45,406 nucleotides of DNA from Acidimicrobiaceae bacterium (GCA_002698945.1 NZZV01000019.1:1-45406), one strand, 5' to 3'; positions 1-7,978 are shown, counted from the first letter of the stretch. Notes: generated by a model from the sequence alone, not told the origin. Numbers and translations are program-made.

Positions 1-71
1 GCCGGCGTCCCGCGCGACGGTGGCGGCATGACGGTCCTGCGCATCTTCGACTCGAAGAAGCCGGTGATCGG
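1..71. repeat. 71-bp exact direct repeat, copy 1 (partial echH fragment)
   Basis: Bases 1-71 are identical to bases 379-449, which lie inside the enoyl-CoA hydratase gene just downstream. The fragment would encode the internal segment around MTVLRIFDSKKPVIG and then stops matching abruptly at base 72. Its start coincides exactly with the first base of the window. It may be a real partial duplication upstream of the gene or an assembly overlap at a contig end. It is not a gene by itself. Confidence 0.9.
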
Positions 72-110
72 TCGACGACACTCGATGCGTTGTCGGCGGG
101 GGGTGCTGGC

Positions 111-116
111 TACGGT
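111..116 (+). promoter_or_regulatory. -10 box, leaderless promoter of enoyl-CoA hydratase
   Basis: TACGGT lies 7 nt before the GTG at 124. This TANNNT plus 6-8 nt plus start-codon arrangement recurs before many genes in the window and suggests a transcript that begins at the start codon. No clear Shine-Dalgarno sequence is present. Confidence 0.5.
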
Positions 117-123
117 CCGACTC

Positions 124-987
124 GTGGCTGAGTACGAGCAGATTCTTTTCGACGTCGAGGATCACATCGCGACGATCACCCTCCACCGTCCCGACAAGCT
201 GAACGCGTTCACGGGCACGATGATGAACGAGATCATCGACGCCTTCGACCGCACCGATGCCGACGACGACGTCCGCGCGGTGATCATCACCGGGTCCGGA
301 CGTGCGTTCTGCGCCGGCGCCGACCTGTCGGCTCGTGGCGACACCTTCTCTCGAGGCGGGTCCGACGTCCAGACCGACGCCGGCGTCCCGCGCGACGGTG
401 GCGGCATGACGGTCCTGCGCATCTTCGACTCGAAGAAGCCGGTGATCGGCGCGATCAACGGTGCCGCCGTCGGCGTCGGTGTGACGATGACGCTCCCGAT
501 GGACATCCGGATCGCCAGCAACGCAGCACGGTTCGGCTTCGTGTTCGCCCGCCGCGGCATCGTGCCCGAGGCCGCGTCGAGCTGGTTCCTGCCGCGCCTC
601 GTCGGCATCAGCCAGGCACTGGAGTGGTCGTACTCCGGGCGGGTCTTCGAAGCCGACGAGGCACTCGCCGGCGGTCTCGTGCGCAGCCTGCACGCGCCCG
701 ACGACCTGCTGCCGGCGGCCCGCGCGATCGCGGCCGACATCGCGCAGCACTCGGCGCCCGTCTCGGTGTCGCTCACCCGCCAGATGATGTGGCGCATGCT
801 CGGTGCCTCGCACCCGATGCACGCCCATCGTGCCGACAGCCGCGCCATCCTCGCCCGGGGCCGCAGTGCCGATGCGAAGGAAGGTGTCGAGAGCTTCCTC
901 GACAAGCGTGCCGCCGAGTTCCCCGACCGGGTGAGCGACGGGCTGCCCGACGTCTTCCCGGGCTGGGACGAACCGGACTTCGAGTAG
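124..987 (+). CDS. enoyl-CoA hydratase/isomerase family protein
   Basis: A 287-aa crotonase-fold protein, probably hydrating or isomerising an acyl-CoA in beta-oxidation or a related pathway in the cytoplasm. The first oxyanion-hole motif reads FCAGADLS, the second reads GAINGAAVGVGVT, and a catalytic-type glutamate lies in GIVPEAASSW. Length is normal for the family (about 260-290 aa). The start is set at GTG 124 because homology begins at AEYEQILFD and a TACGGT box lies 7 nt upstream. The longer frame from ATG 28 would begin inside the duplicated 71-bp fragment and is probably spurious. The substrate cannot be told from sequence. It stands alone, with no acyl-CoA dehydrogenase or thiolase beside it in the window. 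Confidence 0.9.
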   Translation: MAEYEQILFDVEDHIATITLHRPDKLNAFTGTMMNEIIDAFDRTDADDDVRAVIITGSGRAFCAGADLSARGDTFSRGGSDVQTDAGVPRDGGGMTVLRIFDSKKPVIGAINGAAVGVGVTMTLPMDIRIASNAARFGFVFARRGIVPEAASSWFLPRLVGISQALEWSYSGRVFEADEALAGGLVRSLHAPDDLLPAARAIAADIAQHSAPVSVSLTRQMMWRMLGASHPMHAHRADSRAILARGRSADAKEGVESFLDKRAAEFPDRVSDGLPDVFPGWDEPDFE

Positions 988-1141
988 ATCCTCACGTCTT
1001 CCTCTGACACCACCCAGCGTGTGTCCAACGGCACATGGCCGCTCAGGAATGTCTCAAGAACTTGATGGTTGACTCCGATGCATGTTTCAACGGCGACCCA
1101 CAACGGGAATCACGTCGCCACACACACGGAGAATGAAGAAG

Positions 1142-1333
1142 ATGACCACCCTGTTGAACGAACTGATCGAAACCGGCGATGTGATCGAGGTCAAGCTGGG
1201 CGACGACGTCGCCAGCGCCCTCGTCCTGCTCGCCACGGACGAATTCGTCATCCTCGATGCCTGCGACGGATCGACCCCGTTCGTCGTCAAGCGCGACGAG
1301 CTGATCGAGTACCGCAAGTTCATCCCGGCCTGA
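1142..1333 (+). CDS. small conserved-looking hypothetical protein, 63 aa
   Basis: A short acidic protein, beginning MTTLLNELIETGDVIEVKLG and ending RKFIPA. The alternation of short hydrophobic and acidic stretches (ALVLLATDEFVILDA) suggests a small beta-rich fold, perhaps SH3-like; this is only an impression. I do not recognise the family. Start 1142 is preferred because GGAG (1128-1131) lies 10 nt upstream; the in-frame ATG at 1133 would be only 1 nt from it. A strong hairpin follows the stop. It has the same orientation as its neighbours but is separated from both by roughly 90-150 bp, so it is probably monocistronic. Confidence 0.65.
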   Translation: MTTLLNELIETGDVIEVKLGDDVASALVLLATDEFVILDACDGSTPFVVKRDELIEYRKFIPA

Positions 1334-1353
1334 TCGGCCACCATCGAGAGAGC

Positions 1354-1372
1354 GTCCGGCCATCGGCCGGAC
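1354..1372 (+). terminator. GC-rich hairpin terminator after the 63-aa gene
   Basis: GTCCGGCC and GGCCGGAC form a perfect 8-bp stem with a 3-nt loop (ATC), 20 nt after the stop codon at 1333. There is no T-run, as is common for actinobacterial terminators. It also lies upstream of the promoter for the haemoglobin operon. Confidence 0.55.
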
Positions 1373-1408
1373 CCGCCCGACACCGGGCCGCCAACCTGAC
1401 CTTCCCCC

Positions 1409-1414
1409 TAGGCT
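1409..1414 (+). promoter_or_regulatory. -10 box of the haemoglobin-ABC exporter operon
   Basis: TAGGCT lies 7 nt before GTG 1422, with no Shine-Dalgarno sequence between. A leaderless transcript is likely. Confidence 0.5.
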
Positions 1415-1421
1415 GGGCGCC

Positions 1422-1868
1422 GTGACCGACGAGGACACGGCGCCCAGCTTGTTTTCCCGGGCCGGTGGAGCCGAATTCTTCGACCGGCTCGTGGCCGCCT
1501 TCTACCGAGGCGTTGCCGACGACGAAGTGCTCGCCCCGCTGTATCCCGACGCTCCCGACTTCGGCCCGGCCGAGCGACGCCTCTCACTGTTCCTGCAGCA
1601 GTACTGGGGCGGACCGACGACCTACCTCGAAGAGCGCGGACATCCACGCCTGCGCATGCGGCACTTCCCGTTCCACGTCGGCCCGCTCGAGCGCGACCGG
1701 TGGCTCGTCCACATGGCGGCTGCCGTCGAGGAGGTGTGCGACGGCCATCCTGACGGTGCGGCGATCGCTGCCGAACTGATGGGCTACTTCGTCCCCGTCG
1801 CCGAACACATGCGCAACGACACCGGGCTGCCGATCACGCCCGGCAACTACCCCCGAGGAGGCACATGA
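1422..1868 (+). CDS. truncated haemoglobin, group II (trHbO-like)
   Basis: A 148-aa haem protein of the 2-on-2 globin family, thought to bind O2 or handle NO and peroxide chemistry in the cytoplasm. Group II hallmarks are visible: Tyr28 in AAFYRGV (position B10), the QYWGGP turn near residue 60, the proximal histidine His81 in the motif RMRHFPF, and Trp94 in RDRWL (position G8). Length fits GlbO-type proteins of actinobacteria (about 130-150 aa). The stop overlaps the ATG of the ABC ATPase by 4 nt (ATGA), so the three genes 1422-3612 should be translated together. The biological link between globin and exporter is unknown. Start GTG 1422 fits the -10 box. Confidence 0.9.
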   Translation: MTDEDTAPSLFSRAGGAEFFDRLVAAFYRGVADDEVLAPLYPDAPDFGPAERRLSLFLQQYWGGPTTYLEERGHPRLRMRHFPFHVGPLERDRWLVHMAAAVEEVCDGHPDGAAIAAELMGYFVPVAEHMRNDTGLPITPGNYPRGGT

Positions 1869-2791
1869 GCGCCATCGAGATTTCGGGCCTGCGCAAGACG
1901 TACGGCGACATCGTCGCCGTCGACGGTCTGTCGTTCGAGGTCGCCGAGGGCGAGGTCTACGGACTCCTCGGCCACAACGGCGCCGGGAAGTCGACGACGA
2001 TCGAGATCCTGGAGGGGCACCGCGAGCGGACCAGCGGGTCGGTGAGCGTGCTCGGGCTCGACCCGGCCACGGGCGGTCGCGAGCTCCGTGACCGGATCGG
2101 CATCGTGCTGCAGTCGTCGGGGACCGACGTCGAGTTGACCGTGCGTGAGACCATCGAGCTCTACGGTTCGGCGTACCGTCGTCGCCGCACGGTCGACGAG
2201 GTGCTCGACCTCGTCGGGCTCGACGAGAAGGCCGACGCCCGCGTCGCCTCACTCTCCGGTGGCCAGAAGCGCCGGCTCGATCTCGGACTCGGCATCGTCG
2301 GCTGCCCGGAGCTGCTCTTCCTCGACGAGCCGACCACCGGCTTCGACCCGGCCGCCCGGCGCCGGTCGTGGGAGATGATCCAGGGCCTCTGCTCGCTCGG
2401 CACGACGGTCGTGCTCACCACGCACTACCTCGACGAGGCCGAACACCTCGCCGACCGGGTGGGGGTCATGGCCCGCGGCAAGATGGTGGCCGAGGGCACA
2501 CCCGCCGAACTCATGTCGGCGTCACCGACCACCACGATCTCGTTCGAGCTCCCCGACGGTGTCGACCCCGACGCCCTGCTGGTGCCGGCCGACACCGTGT
2601 TCGGCGAGGTGGGTGGCGTCACCACGTGCGTCATCGAGACCGCCGAGCCGACCCGCGTGCTCGCCGAGGTGATGGGCGCCGCGTCCGCTCGTGGCCACGA
2701 GTTGACCGGCATCTCCGTGCGCCGGCCCTCGCTCGAGGACGTGTTCCTCGGGTTCGCCGGCGAACGCGATGAGGAAGTGAGTGAACCATGA
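1865..2791 (+). CDS. ABC transporter ATP-binding protein (ABC-2/DrrA-like exporter)
   Basis: A 308-aa ATPase subunit that powers export through the membrane partner encoded next. Walker A is GHNGAGKST (residues 36-44), the signature is LSGGQ (130-134), Walker B is LLFLDEP (150-156), and the H-loop histidine lies in TTHYLDEAEHLADR. The C-terminal roughly 80 residues match the extra domain of DrrA/CcmA-type proteins. Strong Shine-Dalgarno (GAGGAGG) precedes the ATG, which overlaps the globin stop. It overlaps the permease by ATGA. The substrate is unknown; the family exports drugs, lipids or polysaccharides. Confidence 0.95.
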   Translation: MSAIEISGLRKTYGDIVAVDGLSFEVAEGEVYGLLGHNGAGKSTTIEILEGHRERTSGSVSVLGLDPATGGRELRDRIGIVLQSSGTDVELTVRETIELYGSAYRRRRTVDEVLDLVGLDEKADARVASLSGGQKRRLDLGLGIVGCPELLFLDEPTTGFDPAARRRSWEMIQGLCSLGTTVVLTTHYLDEAEHLADRVGVMARGKMVAEGTPAELMSASPTTTISFELPDGVDPDALLVPADTVFGEVGGVTTCVIETAEPTRVLAEVMGAASARGHELTGISVRRPSLEDVFLGFAGERDEEVSEP

Positions 2792-3612
2792 GTTGGCCGT
2801 CGTCGATCTCGTTGCTGCTCCGGCAGGTCCGCTACCAGATCCTGGTGTTCTGGCGGACCCCGGTCGCCCTGTTCTTCACCCTCGCCCTGCCCCTGTTCAT
2901 CCTGCTGTTGATGAGCGCCCTGTTCGGCGACACGACGATCACCGTGCAGGGCAGTGAATGGCCGGCGCGTCAGTTCTACACCGGCGGCCTCGCTGCGTTC
3001 ACGGCCGTGTCGGCCACCTACACCAACCTCTCCAACCTCGTGCCGATCCGGCGTGAGGAGGGCATCCTCAAGCGGTGGCGGAGCACGCCGCTGCCGACGT
3101 CGATCTACATCGGCGGCTTCGTCGGCTCGGCGCTCATCCTGGCGTTCCTCGGCGCGCTCCTGATGATCGGTGTGGGCGTCGTGTTCTACGACCTCCAGAT
3201 CGAGGCGGCGAAGATGCCGGGCGCCATCTTGACGTTCGTCGTCGGCGTCTCGGCGTTCGCCGCGCTCGGCATGGCGGTCGCCGCGATCGTGCCCACGGCG
3301 AGTTCGGCCGCCGCCGTCGCCAACGCGACGATCCTGCCGCTCGCGTTCATCTCGAACGTGTTCATCGCGACGGGCGACGACGCGCCGGGATGGATGACGA
3401 CCGTCGGCAATCTGTTCCCGCTCCGTCCGTTCGTCGTCTCGATCCAGGACGCGTTCAACCCCTTCGTCGACGCCCCGGCCATCGATTGGGCGAGTTTGGG
3501 CTTCGTCGCGCTGTGGGGGCTGGCAGGACTCGCCGTGGCCGTCAGGTTCTTCACCTGGGAACCGCACCCGAGCGGCACCACGACGCGCCGGCGCCGTCGC
3601 AGCGGCGACTGA
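2788..3612 (+). CDS. ABC-2 type transporter permease
   Basis: A 274-aa integral membrane protein with about six hydrophobic segments. The first is near residues 27-45 (VALFFTLALPLFILLLMSAL), and the last ends before the basic tail RRRRRSGD. It carries the typical ABC-2 features: a short cytoplasmic N-terminus, an extracellular loop with the VQGSEWPARQFYTGG region, and a cytoplasmic IRREEGILKRWRSTPL coupling-helix region after the second segment. It pairs with the ATPase just upstream (ATGA overlap) to form a likely exporter. Convergent to the next gene with only 13 bp between them. Confidence 0.92.
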   Translation: MSWPSSISLLLRQVRYQILVFWRTPVALFFTLALPLFILLLMSALFGDTTITVQGSEWPARQFYTGGLAAFTAVSATYTNLSNLVPIRREEGILKRWRSTPLPTSIYIGGFVGSALILAFLGALLMIGVGVVFYDLQIEAAKMPGAILTFVVGVSAFAALGMAVAAIVPTASSAAAVANATILPLAFISNVFIATGDDAPGWMTTVGNLFPLRPFVVSIQDAFNPFVDAPAIDWASLGFVALWGLAGLAVAVRFFTWEPHPSGTTTRRRRRSGD

Positions 3613-3625
3613 GCCGTGTCGGGTC

Positions 3626-4414
3626 TCAGCGGGCGAGCGCGAAGCAGGCGACCGCCGTCGCCGCGGCGGCGTTGAGCGAGTCGACGTCGCCGGCCATCTC
3701 GATCCGGACCGGCGTCGTCGCGGCCAGCACCGCGTCGCTGAGCCCGGCCCGCTCCGAACCGATCAGGACCGCTCGCCTCCCCGACGGTCGGACGTCGCGG
3801 AGGTCGATTGCGTCGGCAGCCGGGGTGAGGGCGTAGAGCTCGAAGTCGGTCAGGTGGGCGAGGGTGCCGACGAGGTCGGTCGTGCGGGCATGGGGGAGTG
3901 AGAAGGCGGTGCCCATCGCGACGCGGAGTGCCCGACGTGTGAGTGGGTCGGCGCTGGTGTGGTCGAGGAGGAGCCCGTCCCAGCCGAGCCCGGCAGCGTT
4001 GCGGACGATCGCGCCGACGTTGGCCGGGTTGTCGACCCCCTCGACGACGACCAGCCGTTCGCATCGGGCGGCCAGTTCGCTCGGTGAGGGCCTCGCCGGA
4101 CGGTGGAACAGCGCGACGATCGGGTGGGGGATCCCGAGTCCGGTCACCATCTGTTGCACGGCGGCACCGCCGAGGTACACGTCGGCGCCGGCGGCGGCGA
4201 GCTCGTCGGCGATCGGCGGAACCCGATCGGCGTCGGCCAGGACGGCGAAGGGCCGACACCCCGCAGCGAACGCCCGCTCGACCACGAGATCGCCTTCCGC
4301 GAGGAACAGTCCCGCTCCGGCGTCGTCCCGCTTGTCCGCCCGCGACGCCAACCCCCGCTCGTTCAACCGGAACGGCGCGAGTCGCGGATCATCCGCCTCC
4401 TCGACGACGATCAT
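3626..4414 (-). CDS. SpoU/TrmH-family RNA 2'-O-methyltransferase
   Basis: A 262-aa SPOUT-class enzyme expected to methylate a ribose in rRNA or tRNA using SAM. The N-terminal substrate-binding part contains FLAEGDLVVERAF. The C-terminal knotted SAM domain shows all three motifs: EGVDNPANVGAIVRNAAG, AVLIGSERAGLS and DSLNAAAATAVACFAL. Start ATG 4414 is chosen because a G-rich ribosome-binding-like stretch precedes it and the protein then begins MIVVEEADDPRL as in relatives. The longer frame would run into the inverted repeat. It is a paralogue of the tsnR-like gene at 14212. The exact target nucleotide is not predictable here. Confidence 0.88.
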   Translation of the reverse strand: MIVVEEADDPRLAPFRLNERGLASRADKRDDAGAGLFLAEGDLVVERAFAAGCRPFAVLADADRVPPIADELAAAGADVYLGGAAVQQMVTGLGIPHPIVALFHRPARPSPSELAARCERLVVVEGVDNPANVGAIVRNAAGLGWDGLLLDHTSADPLTRRALRVAMGTAFSLPHARTTDLVGTLAHLTDFELYALTPAADAIDLRDVRPSGRRAVLIGSERAGLSDAVLAATTPVRIEMAGDVDSLNAAAATAVACFALAR

Positions 4415-4425
4415 CGCCCCACCCC

Positions 4426-4512
4426 GCACAGATGGTGTCGGATCCCTTCCGTGCTCCGACCCGGCGCAGGGCACGACCTGACGGCACGGAAGGGATCCGA
4501 CACCATCTGTGC
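4426..4512. repeat. 29-bp perfect inverted repeat between menB and the SpoU gene
   Basis: The arm 4426-4454 (starting GCACAGATGGTGTCGG) is the exact reverse complement of 4484-4512, with a 29-nt spacer. The right arm begins 1 nt beyond the menB stop codon, so a transcript of menB would end in a 29-bp stem. There is no T-run. The GGTGTCGGATCC core resembles REP-type palindromes, which suggests a mobile or REP-like element that may also act as a terminator or RNA-stabilising stem. This role is inferred. Confidence 0.9.
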
Positions 4513-4513
4513 C

Positions 4514-5422
4514 TCAGTAGTAGTAGGGGAAGTCGGACCAGTCGGGGGTGCGCTTTTCGAGGAAGCTGTCGCGGCCCTCGGCGGCTTCGTCGGTGCCATA
4601 GGCGAGGCGGGTCGTCTCGCCGGCGAAGATCTGTTGGCCGACCAGGCCGTCGTCGACCAGGTTGAACGCGTACTTCAGCATGCGTTGGGCGGTCGGGCTC
4701 TTCGAGCAGATCTCCCGGGCCCAGTCGAGCGCGACGGATTCGAGCTCGGCGTGGGGCACCACCTCGTTGACGCCACCCATCTGGTGCATCTGCTGCGCCG
4801 TGTACTCACGGCCGAGGAAGAAGATCTCGCGAGCGAACTTCTGGCCCACGAACCGGGCGAGATACGCCGACCCGAACCCTCCGTCGAAGCTCGCCACGTC
4901 TGCGTCGGTCTGCTTGAAGCGGGCGTGCTCCTCGCTCGCGAGCGTGAGGTCGCACACGACGTGCAGCGAGTGACCACCGCCCGCCGCCCAGCCCGGCACG
5001 ACGCAGATGACGACCTTCGGCATGAACCGGATCAGGCGTTGACACTCGAGGATGTGGAGACGGCCCGCTCGGGCCGGGTCGATCGACTCGGACGTCTCAC
5101 CTTCCGCGTACTTGTACCCGTCCTTGCCGCGGATGCGCTGGTCACCGCCCGAACAGAACGCCCAGCCGCCGTCGCGTGGCGACGGGCCGTTGCCGGTGAG
5201 GAGCACGCAGCCGACATCGGGCGACATCCGGGCGTGATCGAGCGCCGTGTACAACTCGTCGACCGTGTGCGGCCGGAACGCGTTGCGGATCTCGGGTCGG
5301 TCGAACGCGATTCGTACCGCCCCGACGTCGTTCGCTCGGTGGTACGTGATGTCGGTGAAGTCGAAGCCGGGGACCTCGGTCCACGCCGACGGGTCGAAAA
5401 TCTCGGAGACCTGTGCAGCCAT
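4514..5422 (-). CDS. menB: 1,4-dihydroxy-2-naphthoyl-CoA synthase
   Basis: A 302-aa crotonase-fold enzyme that closes the second ring of 1,4-dihydroxy-2-naphthoyl-CoA from o-succinylbenzoyl-CoA in menaquinone synthesis. MenB-specific segments are clear: CSGGDQRIRGKDGYKY (about residues 90-105), VPGWAAGGGHSLHVVCDLT (oxyanion hole), TDADVASFDGGFGSAYLAR, and the conserved C-terminus FLEKRTPDWSDFPYYY. The length matches actinobacterial MenB. No other men gene is in the window, so the pathway is split elsewhere. It is divergent from cofE with about 70 bp between starts. Confidence 0.97.
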   Translation of the reverse strand: MAAQVSEIFDPSAWTEVPGFDFTDITYHRANDVGAVRIAFDRPEIRNAFRPHTVDELYTALDHARMSPDVGCVLLTGNGPSPRDGGWAFCSGGDQRIRGKDGYKYAEGETSESIDPARAGRLHILECQRLIRFMPKVVICVVPGWAAGGGHSLHVVCDLTLASEEHARFKQTDADVASFDGGFGSAYLARFVGQKFAREIFFLGREYTAQQMHQMGGVNEVVPHAELESVALDWAREICSKSPTAQRMLKYAFNLVDDGLVGQQIFAGETTRLAYGTDEAAEGRDSFLEKRTPDWSDFPYYY

Positions 5423-5479
5423 GTCCCCATGTTGCCCCGACTCGCGCCGTCAGGCAGCAATTCGGCGGTTCGCTCGGAC

Positions 5480-5485
5480 TACGGT
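5480..5485 (+). promoter_or_regulatory. -10 box of cofE (leaderless)
   Basis: TACGGT lies 7 nt before GTG 5493. It supports this start over the longer upstream reading frame, which overlaps menB antisense. Confidence 0.5.
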
Positions 5486-5492
5486 GCCGCCC

Positions 5493-6230
5493 GTGACCGG
5501 AGTGTCGATCCTGCCCGTCGTCGGTCTGCCCGAGATCGAGCCCGGTGCCGACCTCGCTGCGATGATCGCCGCCCTCGAACCGCTCGCCGACGGCGACGTC
5601 GTGGTGATCACCTCGAAGATCGTGTCGAAGGCCGAGGGATGTGCCACCGAGCTGGACGACGTCGTCCCGTCGACCTTCGCCGTCGAGTGGGGCGAGCGGT
5701 GGGAGAAGGACCCGCGTGTGGTCGAGGTGGTGCTGAGGGAGTCGAACCGCATCGTCCGCCAGATCGGGCCGGTACTCATCACCGAGACCAAGCACGGTTT
5801 CGTATGCGCCAACTCGGGCGTCGACCAGTCGTCGAGCGGTGCCCACGACCGCATCCTCACCCTCCCGGTCGATCCCGACGCGTCCGCCCGCCGTGCCCGC
5901 GACCGGTTCGCCGAACTCGGTGCGCGGGTCGCCGTGGTGGTCACCGACACGTTCGGCCGTCCGTGGCGCGAGGGACAGACCGACATCGCCATCGGCGTCG
6001 CCGGCATCAACCCGCTGCGCTCGTACATCGGCGAGGTCGACCCGCACGGCCACGAGTTCCGCGTCCAAGAGATCTGCGTCGCCGACGAACTGGCCGCCGC
6101 CGCAGAACTGGTCAAGGGCAACACGAGCCGGGTCCCCGTCGCCGTCGTCCGCGGCTTCGAGTTCGAGTTCGACGACGAGGCGACGATGTCCCCCGTCATC
6201 CGCGACTCCAGCCGCGACCTGTTCCGCTGA
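5493..6230 (+). CDS. cofE: coenzyme F420-0:L-glutamate ligase
   Basis: A 245-aa enzyme that adds gamma-linked glutamates to F420-0 using GTP, completing cofactor F420. Family motifs present are DVVVITSKIVSKAEG (about 30-45), LITETKHGFVCANSGVD, VVTDTFGRPWREGQTDIAIG, and the C-terminal DELAAAAELVKGNTSRVPVAVVRG. It is the CofE domain alone; the nitroreductase-like C-terminal domain found fused in mycobacterial FbiB is absent, so a reductase partner must lie elsewhere. Start GTG 5493 agrees with the -10 box and gives the usual family length (about 250 aa). Confidence 0.93.
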   Translation: MTGVSILPVVGLPEIEPGADLAAMIAALEPLADGDVVVITSKIVSKAEGCATELDDVVPSTFAVEWGERWEKDPRVVEVVLRESNRIVRQIGPVLITETKHGFVCANSGVDQSSSGAHDRILTLPVDPDASARRARDRFAELGARVAVVVTDTFGRPWREGQTDIAIGVAGINPLRSYIGEVDPHGHEFRVQEICVADELAAAAELVKGNTSRVPVAVVRGFEFEFDDEATMSPVIRDSSRDLFR

Positions 6231-6304
6231 CGCTTGCGGCCACCCTGCGGCGGCGGTGCGGATCGAGTCGAGCCCTCCTCGGAAACTGTGTGGCACCCCC
6301 TTGT

Positions 6305-6310
6305 CATGAT
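6305..6310 (+). promoter_or_regulatory. possible -10 box of the DUF222/HNH gene
   Basis: CATGAT lies 7 nt before ATG 6318. It is a weaker match to TANNNT than the others but sits at the same distance. Confidence 0.35.
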
Positions 6311-6317
6311 GGTGTGT

Positions 6318-7574
6318 ATGTTCGAGCAGGTCGTCGAGCGGGCGAAGGGGGCGAGCGATGGGGCGTTGGTGCAGCGTCTGCGGGAGCTCGATGCCGATCG
6401 TCGCCGCACGGAGGCGGAGTTGGCTGTCGTGTTGCAGGAGCTCGACGATCGCAAGGTGTATCGGGCTGATGAGCATGCGTCGATGTGGGGTTTGTTGCGT
6501 GCCGAGTTGCATTGGTCCGACGCCGAGTGCAAGGCGAAGATGCGTGTCGCTCGACTGGTGGACCGGTTCCCCGATGTCGGTGAGCGCCTCTATGACACTG
6601 CGGCGTCGGTCGCCGGGGTTGTCGAGATTGCTCGTGCGGCGGCGAACCCGCGGATCGGTGACCGGATCGACACCGAGATCGGCCATTTCACGACCCAGGC
6701 CGAACGGTGCGAGTACGACGTCGTGCGACGCAAGGTTCGTTCTTGGGAGCAACGCACCGACGCGAAGGCGGCCCGCGAACGCACCGAGTCGGCCGACGAG
6801 GCCCGCGATGCCCACTGGCGGGCCGACGACGAAGGCGGCGGGTTGGCGGTCAACTGGGGACCGGTCGACGCGATCGCGAACCGTGAGATCCTCGATCGCT
6901 ATCTCGAAGCGGAGTGGCTGACCGACTGGGACTGGACCGTCGAACAGTACGGTGACGACGCCACACCGGTCCTGATGCCGCGCACCGCCGCTCAACGCCG
7001 CGCAGATGCGGTCACGGCCGCGCTCCACGACGCCGCGTCGACCCCACCGGGAGCCAAAGCACCCGAACCCGTCGTCAACGTCCACGTCGACCACGACACC
7101 TTCTGCGACATTCTGATCGAGGCTGAACTGCTGCCCGAGCGCAGCCGTGATCCGTTCGCCGACCCCCAACCGGTCCACGAGTCGCAGCGGGTGTGTCACA
7201 CCGAACACGGCGACCCGATCGACCCGCTCACGGTGTTGCAGTTGATGGTCGCCGGCTACATCCGCTTCGTCATCTTGAACGACGACGGCACCCCCACCCA
7301 GTGGGGTCGCAAACGTCGGCTGTTCGAAGGTGCTGCCCGCGACGCCGTCCGGTCGCTGTTTCCTCGATGTACGCACCCGGGTTGCCGGGTCCGCACGAAA
7401 CGAACACACACCGACCACACCCTCGACTACGCCAAGGGTGGAACCACCGACCCCGCGAACGGCAACCCCCGATGTCGACGCCACAACCAGGCGAAGAACC
7501 AGGGCTACACCGTGCACCGCGACGCCCTCGGCGAATGGCACACCTACCGACCCGACGGCACCGAAATCGGCTGA
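6318..7574 (+). CDS. DUF222 / 13E12-repeat family HNH endonuclease-like protein
   Basis: A 418-aa protein with a helical, charged DUF222 region (about residues 10-280) and a C-terminal HNH module with CTHPGCR, HTDHTLDYAKGG and NPRCRRHNQAKN in order, matching the two zinc-binding pairs and the H-N-H residues. Members of this family are numerous and multi-copy in actinobacterial genomes; they are nuclease-like, but their role is not established. Start 6318 follows the CATGAT box; ATG 6306 is an in-frame alternative adding four residues. The first 300 bp use visibly more T- and G-ending codons than neighbouring genes, consistent with a mobile or recently acquired gene. Confidence 0.85.
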   Translation: MFEQVVERAKGASDGALVQRLRELDADRRRTEAELAVVLQELDDRKVYRADEHASMWGLLRAELHWSDAECKAKMRVARLVDRFPDVGERLYDTAASVAGVVEIARAAANPRIGDRIDTEIGHFTTQAERCEYDVVRRKVRSWEQRTDAKAARERTESADEARDAHWRADDEGGGLAVNWGPVDAIANREILDRYLEAEWLTDWDWTVEQYGDDATPVLMPRTAAQRRADAVTAALHDAASTPPGAKAPEPVVNVHVDHDTFCDILIEAELLPERSRDPFADPQPVHESQRVCHTEHGDPIDPLTVLQLMVAGYIRFVILNDDGTPTQWGRKRRLFEGAARDAVRSLFPRCTHPGCRVRTKRTHTDHTLDYAKGGTTDPANGNPRCRRHNQAKNQGYTVHRDALGEWHTYRPDGTEIG

Positions 7575-7575
7575 C

Positions 7576-7962
7576 TCACCCGCCGAGCGATCGCAGCACC
7601 ATAGTTGCGTCGTCGGCCCGGTCGGCGGGCACCAGGAGGTGGTCGTGGTGGTAGCCGGCGAGCACGTTGCAGGGGATCCCGGCTGCACCGAGTGCCGCCG
7701 AGAACGCCGCCGTCAACCCGACCGCCTCCAGTGACGAGTGCACGGTGAGGGTGAGCCAGGCGGCTTCGAAGTCGATCGGCGCGCCGGCTTCGGCCGCCTG
7801 TTCGACGGTGACGACGTAGGTCGGTCCCTCGTCTTCGTGGATCGTGGCGGCGGCGTCCGGCGCGAGCGTCGGCCACTCCCCCGTCACGAACGCGAACCGG
7901 CCCGGACGCCGGGCGACGTCGAGCGTCGCCAGCATCCGGGCCAGATCGGTCTCGCCAGTCAT
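7576..7962 (-). CDS. ACT domain-containing protein
   Basis: A 128-aa protein of the small ACT family found singly in many bacteria. The N-terminal part (RRPGRFAFVTGEWPTLAPDA) and the C-terminal ligand-fold segment (EAVGLTAAFSAALGAAGIPCNVLAGYHHDHLLVP) are typical. ACT domains bind amino acids or related small molecules, but a specific ligand or partner is unknown here. It ends 1 bp from the convergent HNH gene. Upstream of it lies pheT (17 bp after the pheT stop), so it may be co-transcribed as the third gene after pheS-pheT; this could hint at an amino-acid sensing role but is only context. Confidence 0.8.
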   Translation of the reverse strand: MTGETDLARMLATLDVARRPGRFAFVTGEWPTLAPDAAATIHEDEGPTYVVTVEQAAEAGAPIDFEAAWLTLTVHSSLEAVGLTAAFSAALGAAGIPCNVLAGYHHDHLLVPADRADDATMVLRSLGG

Positions 7963-7978
7963 GTCGGCCGCATCTCTG

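Noticed and set aside
28..123. Longer start (ATG 28) for enoyl-CoA hydratase
   Set aside because: It begins inside the duplicated fragment of the gene's own middle; the leaderless box supports GTG 124.
6318..7574. Intact mobile element around the DUF222/HNH gene
   Set aside because: No terminal inverted repeats, target duplications or transposase were seen beside it.
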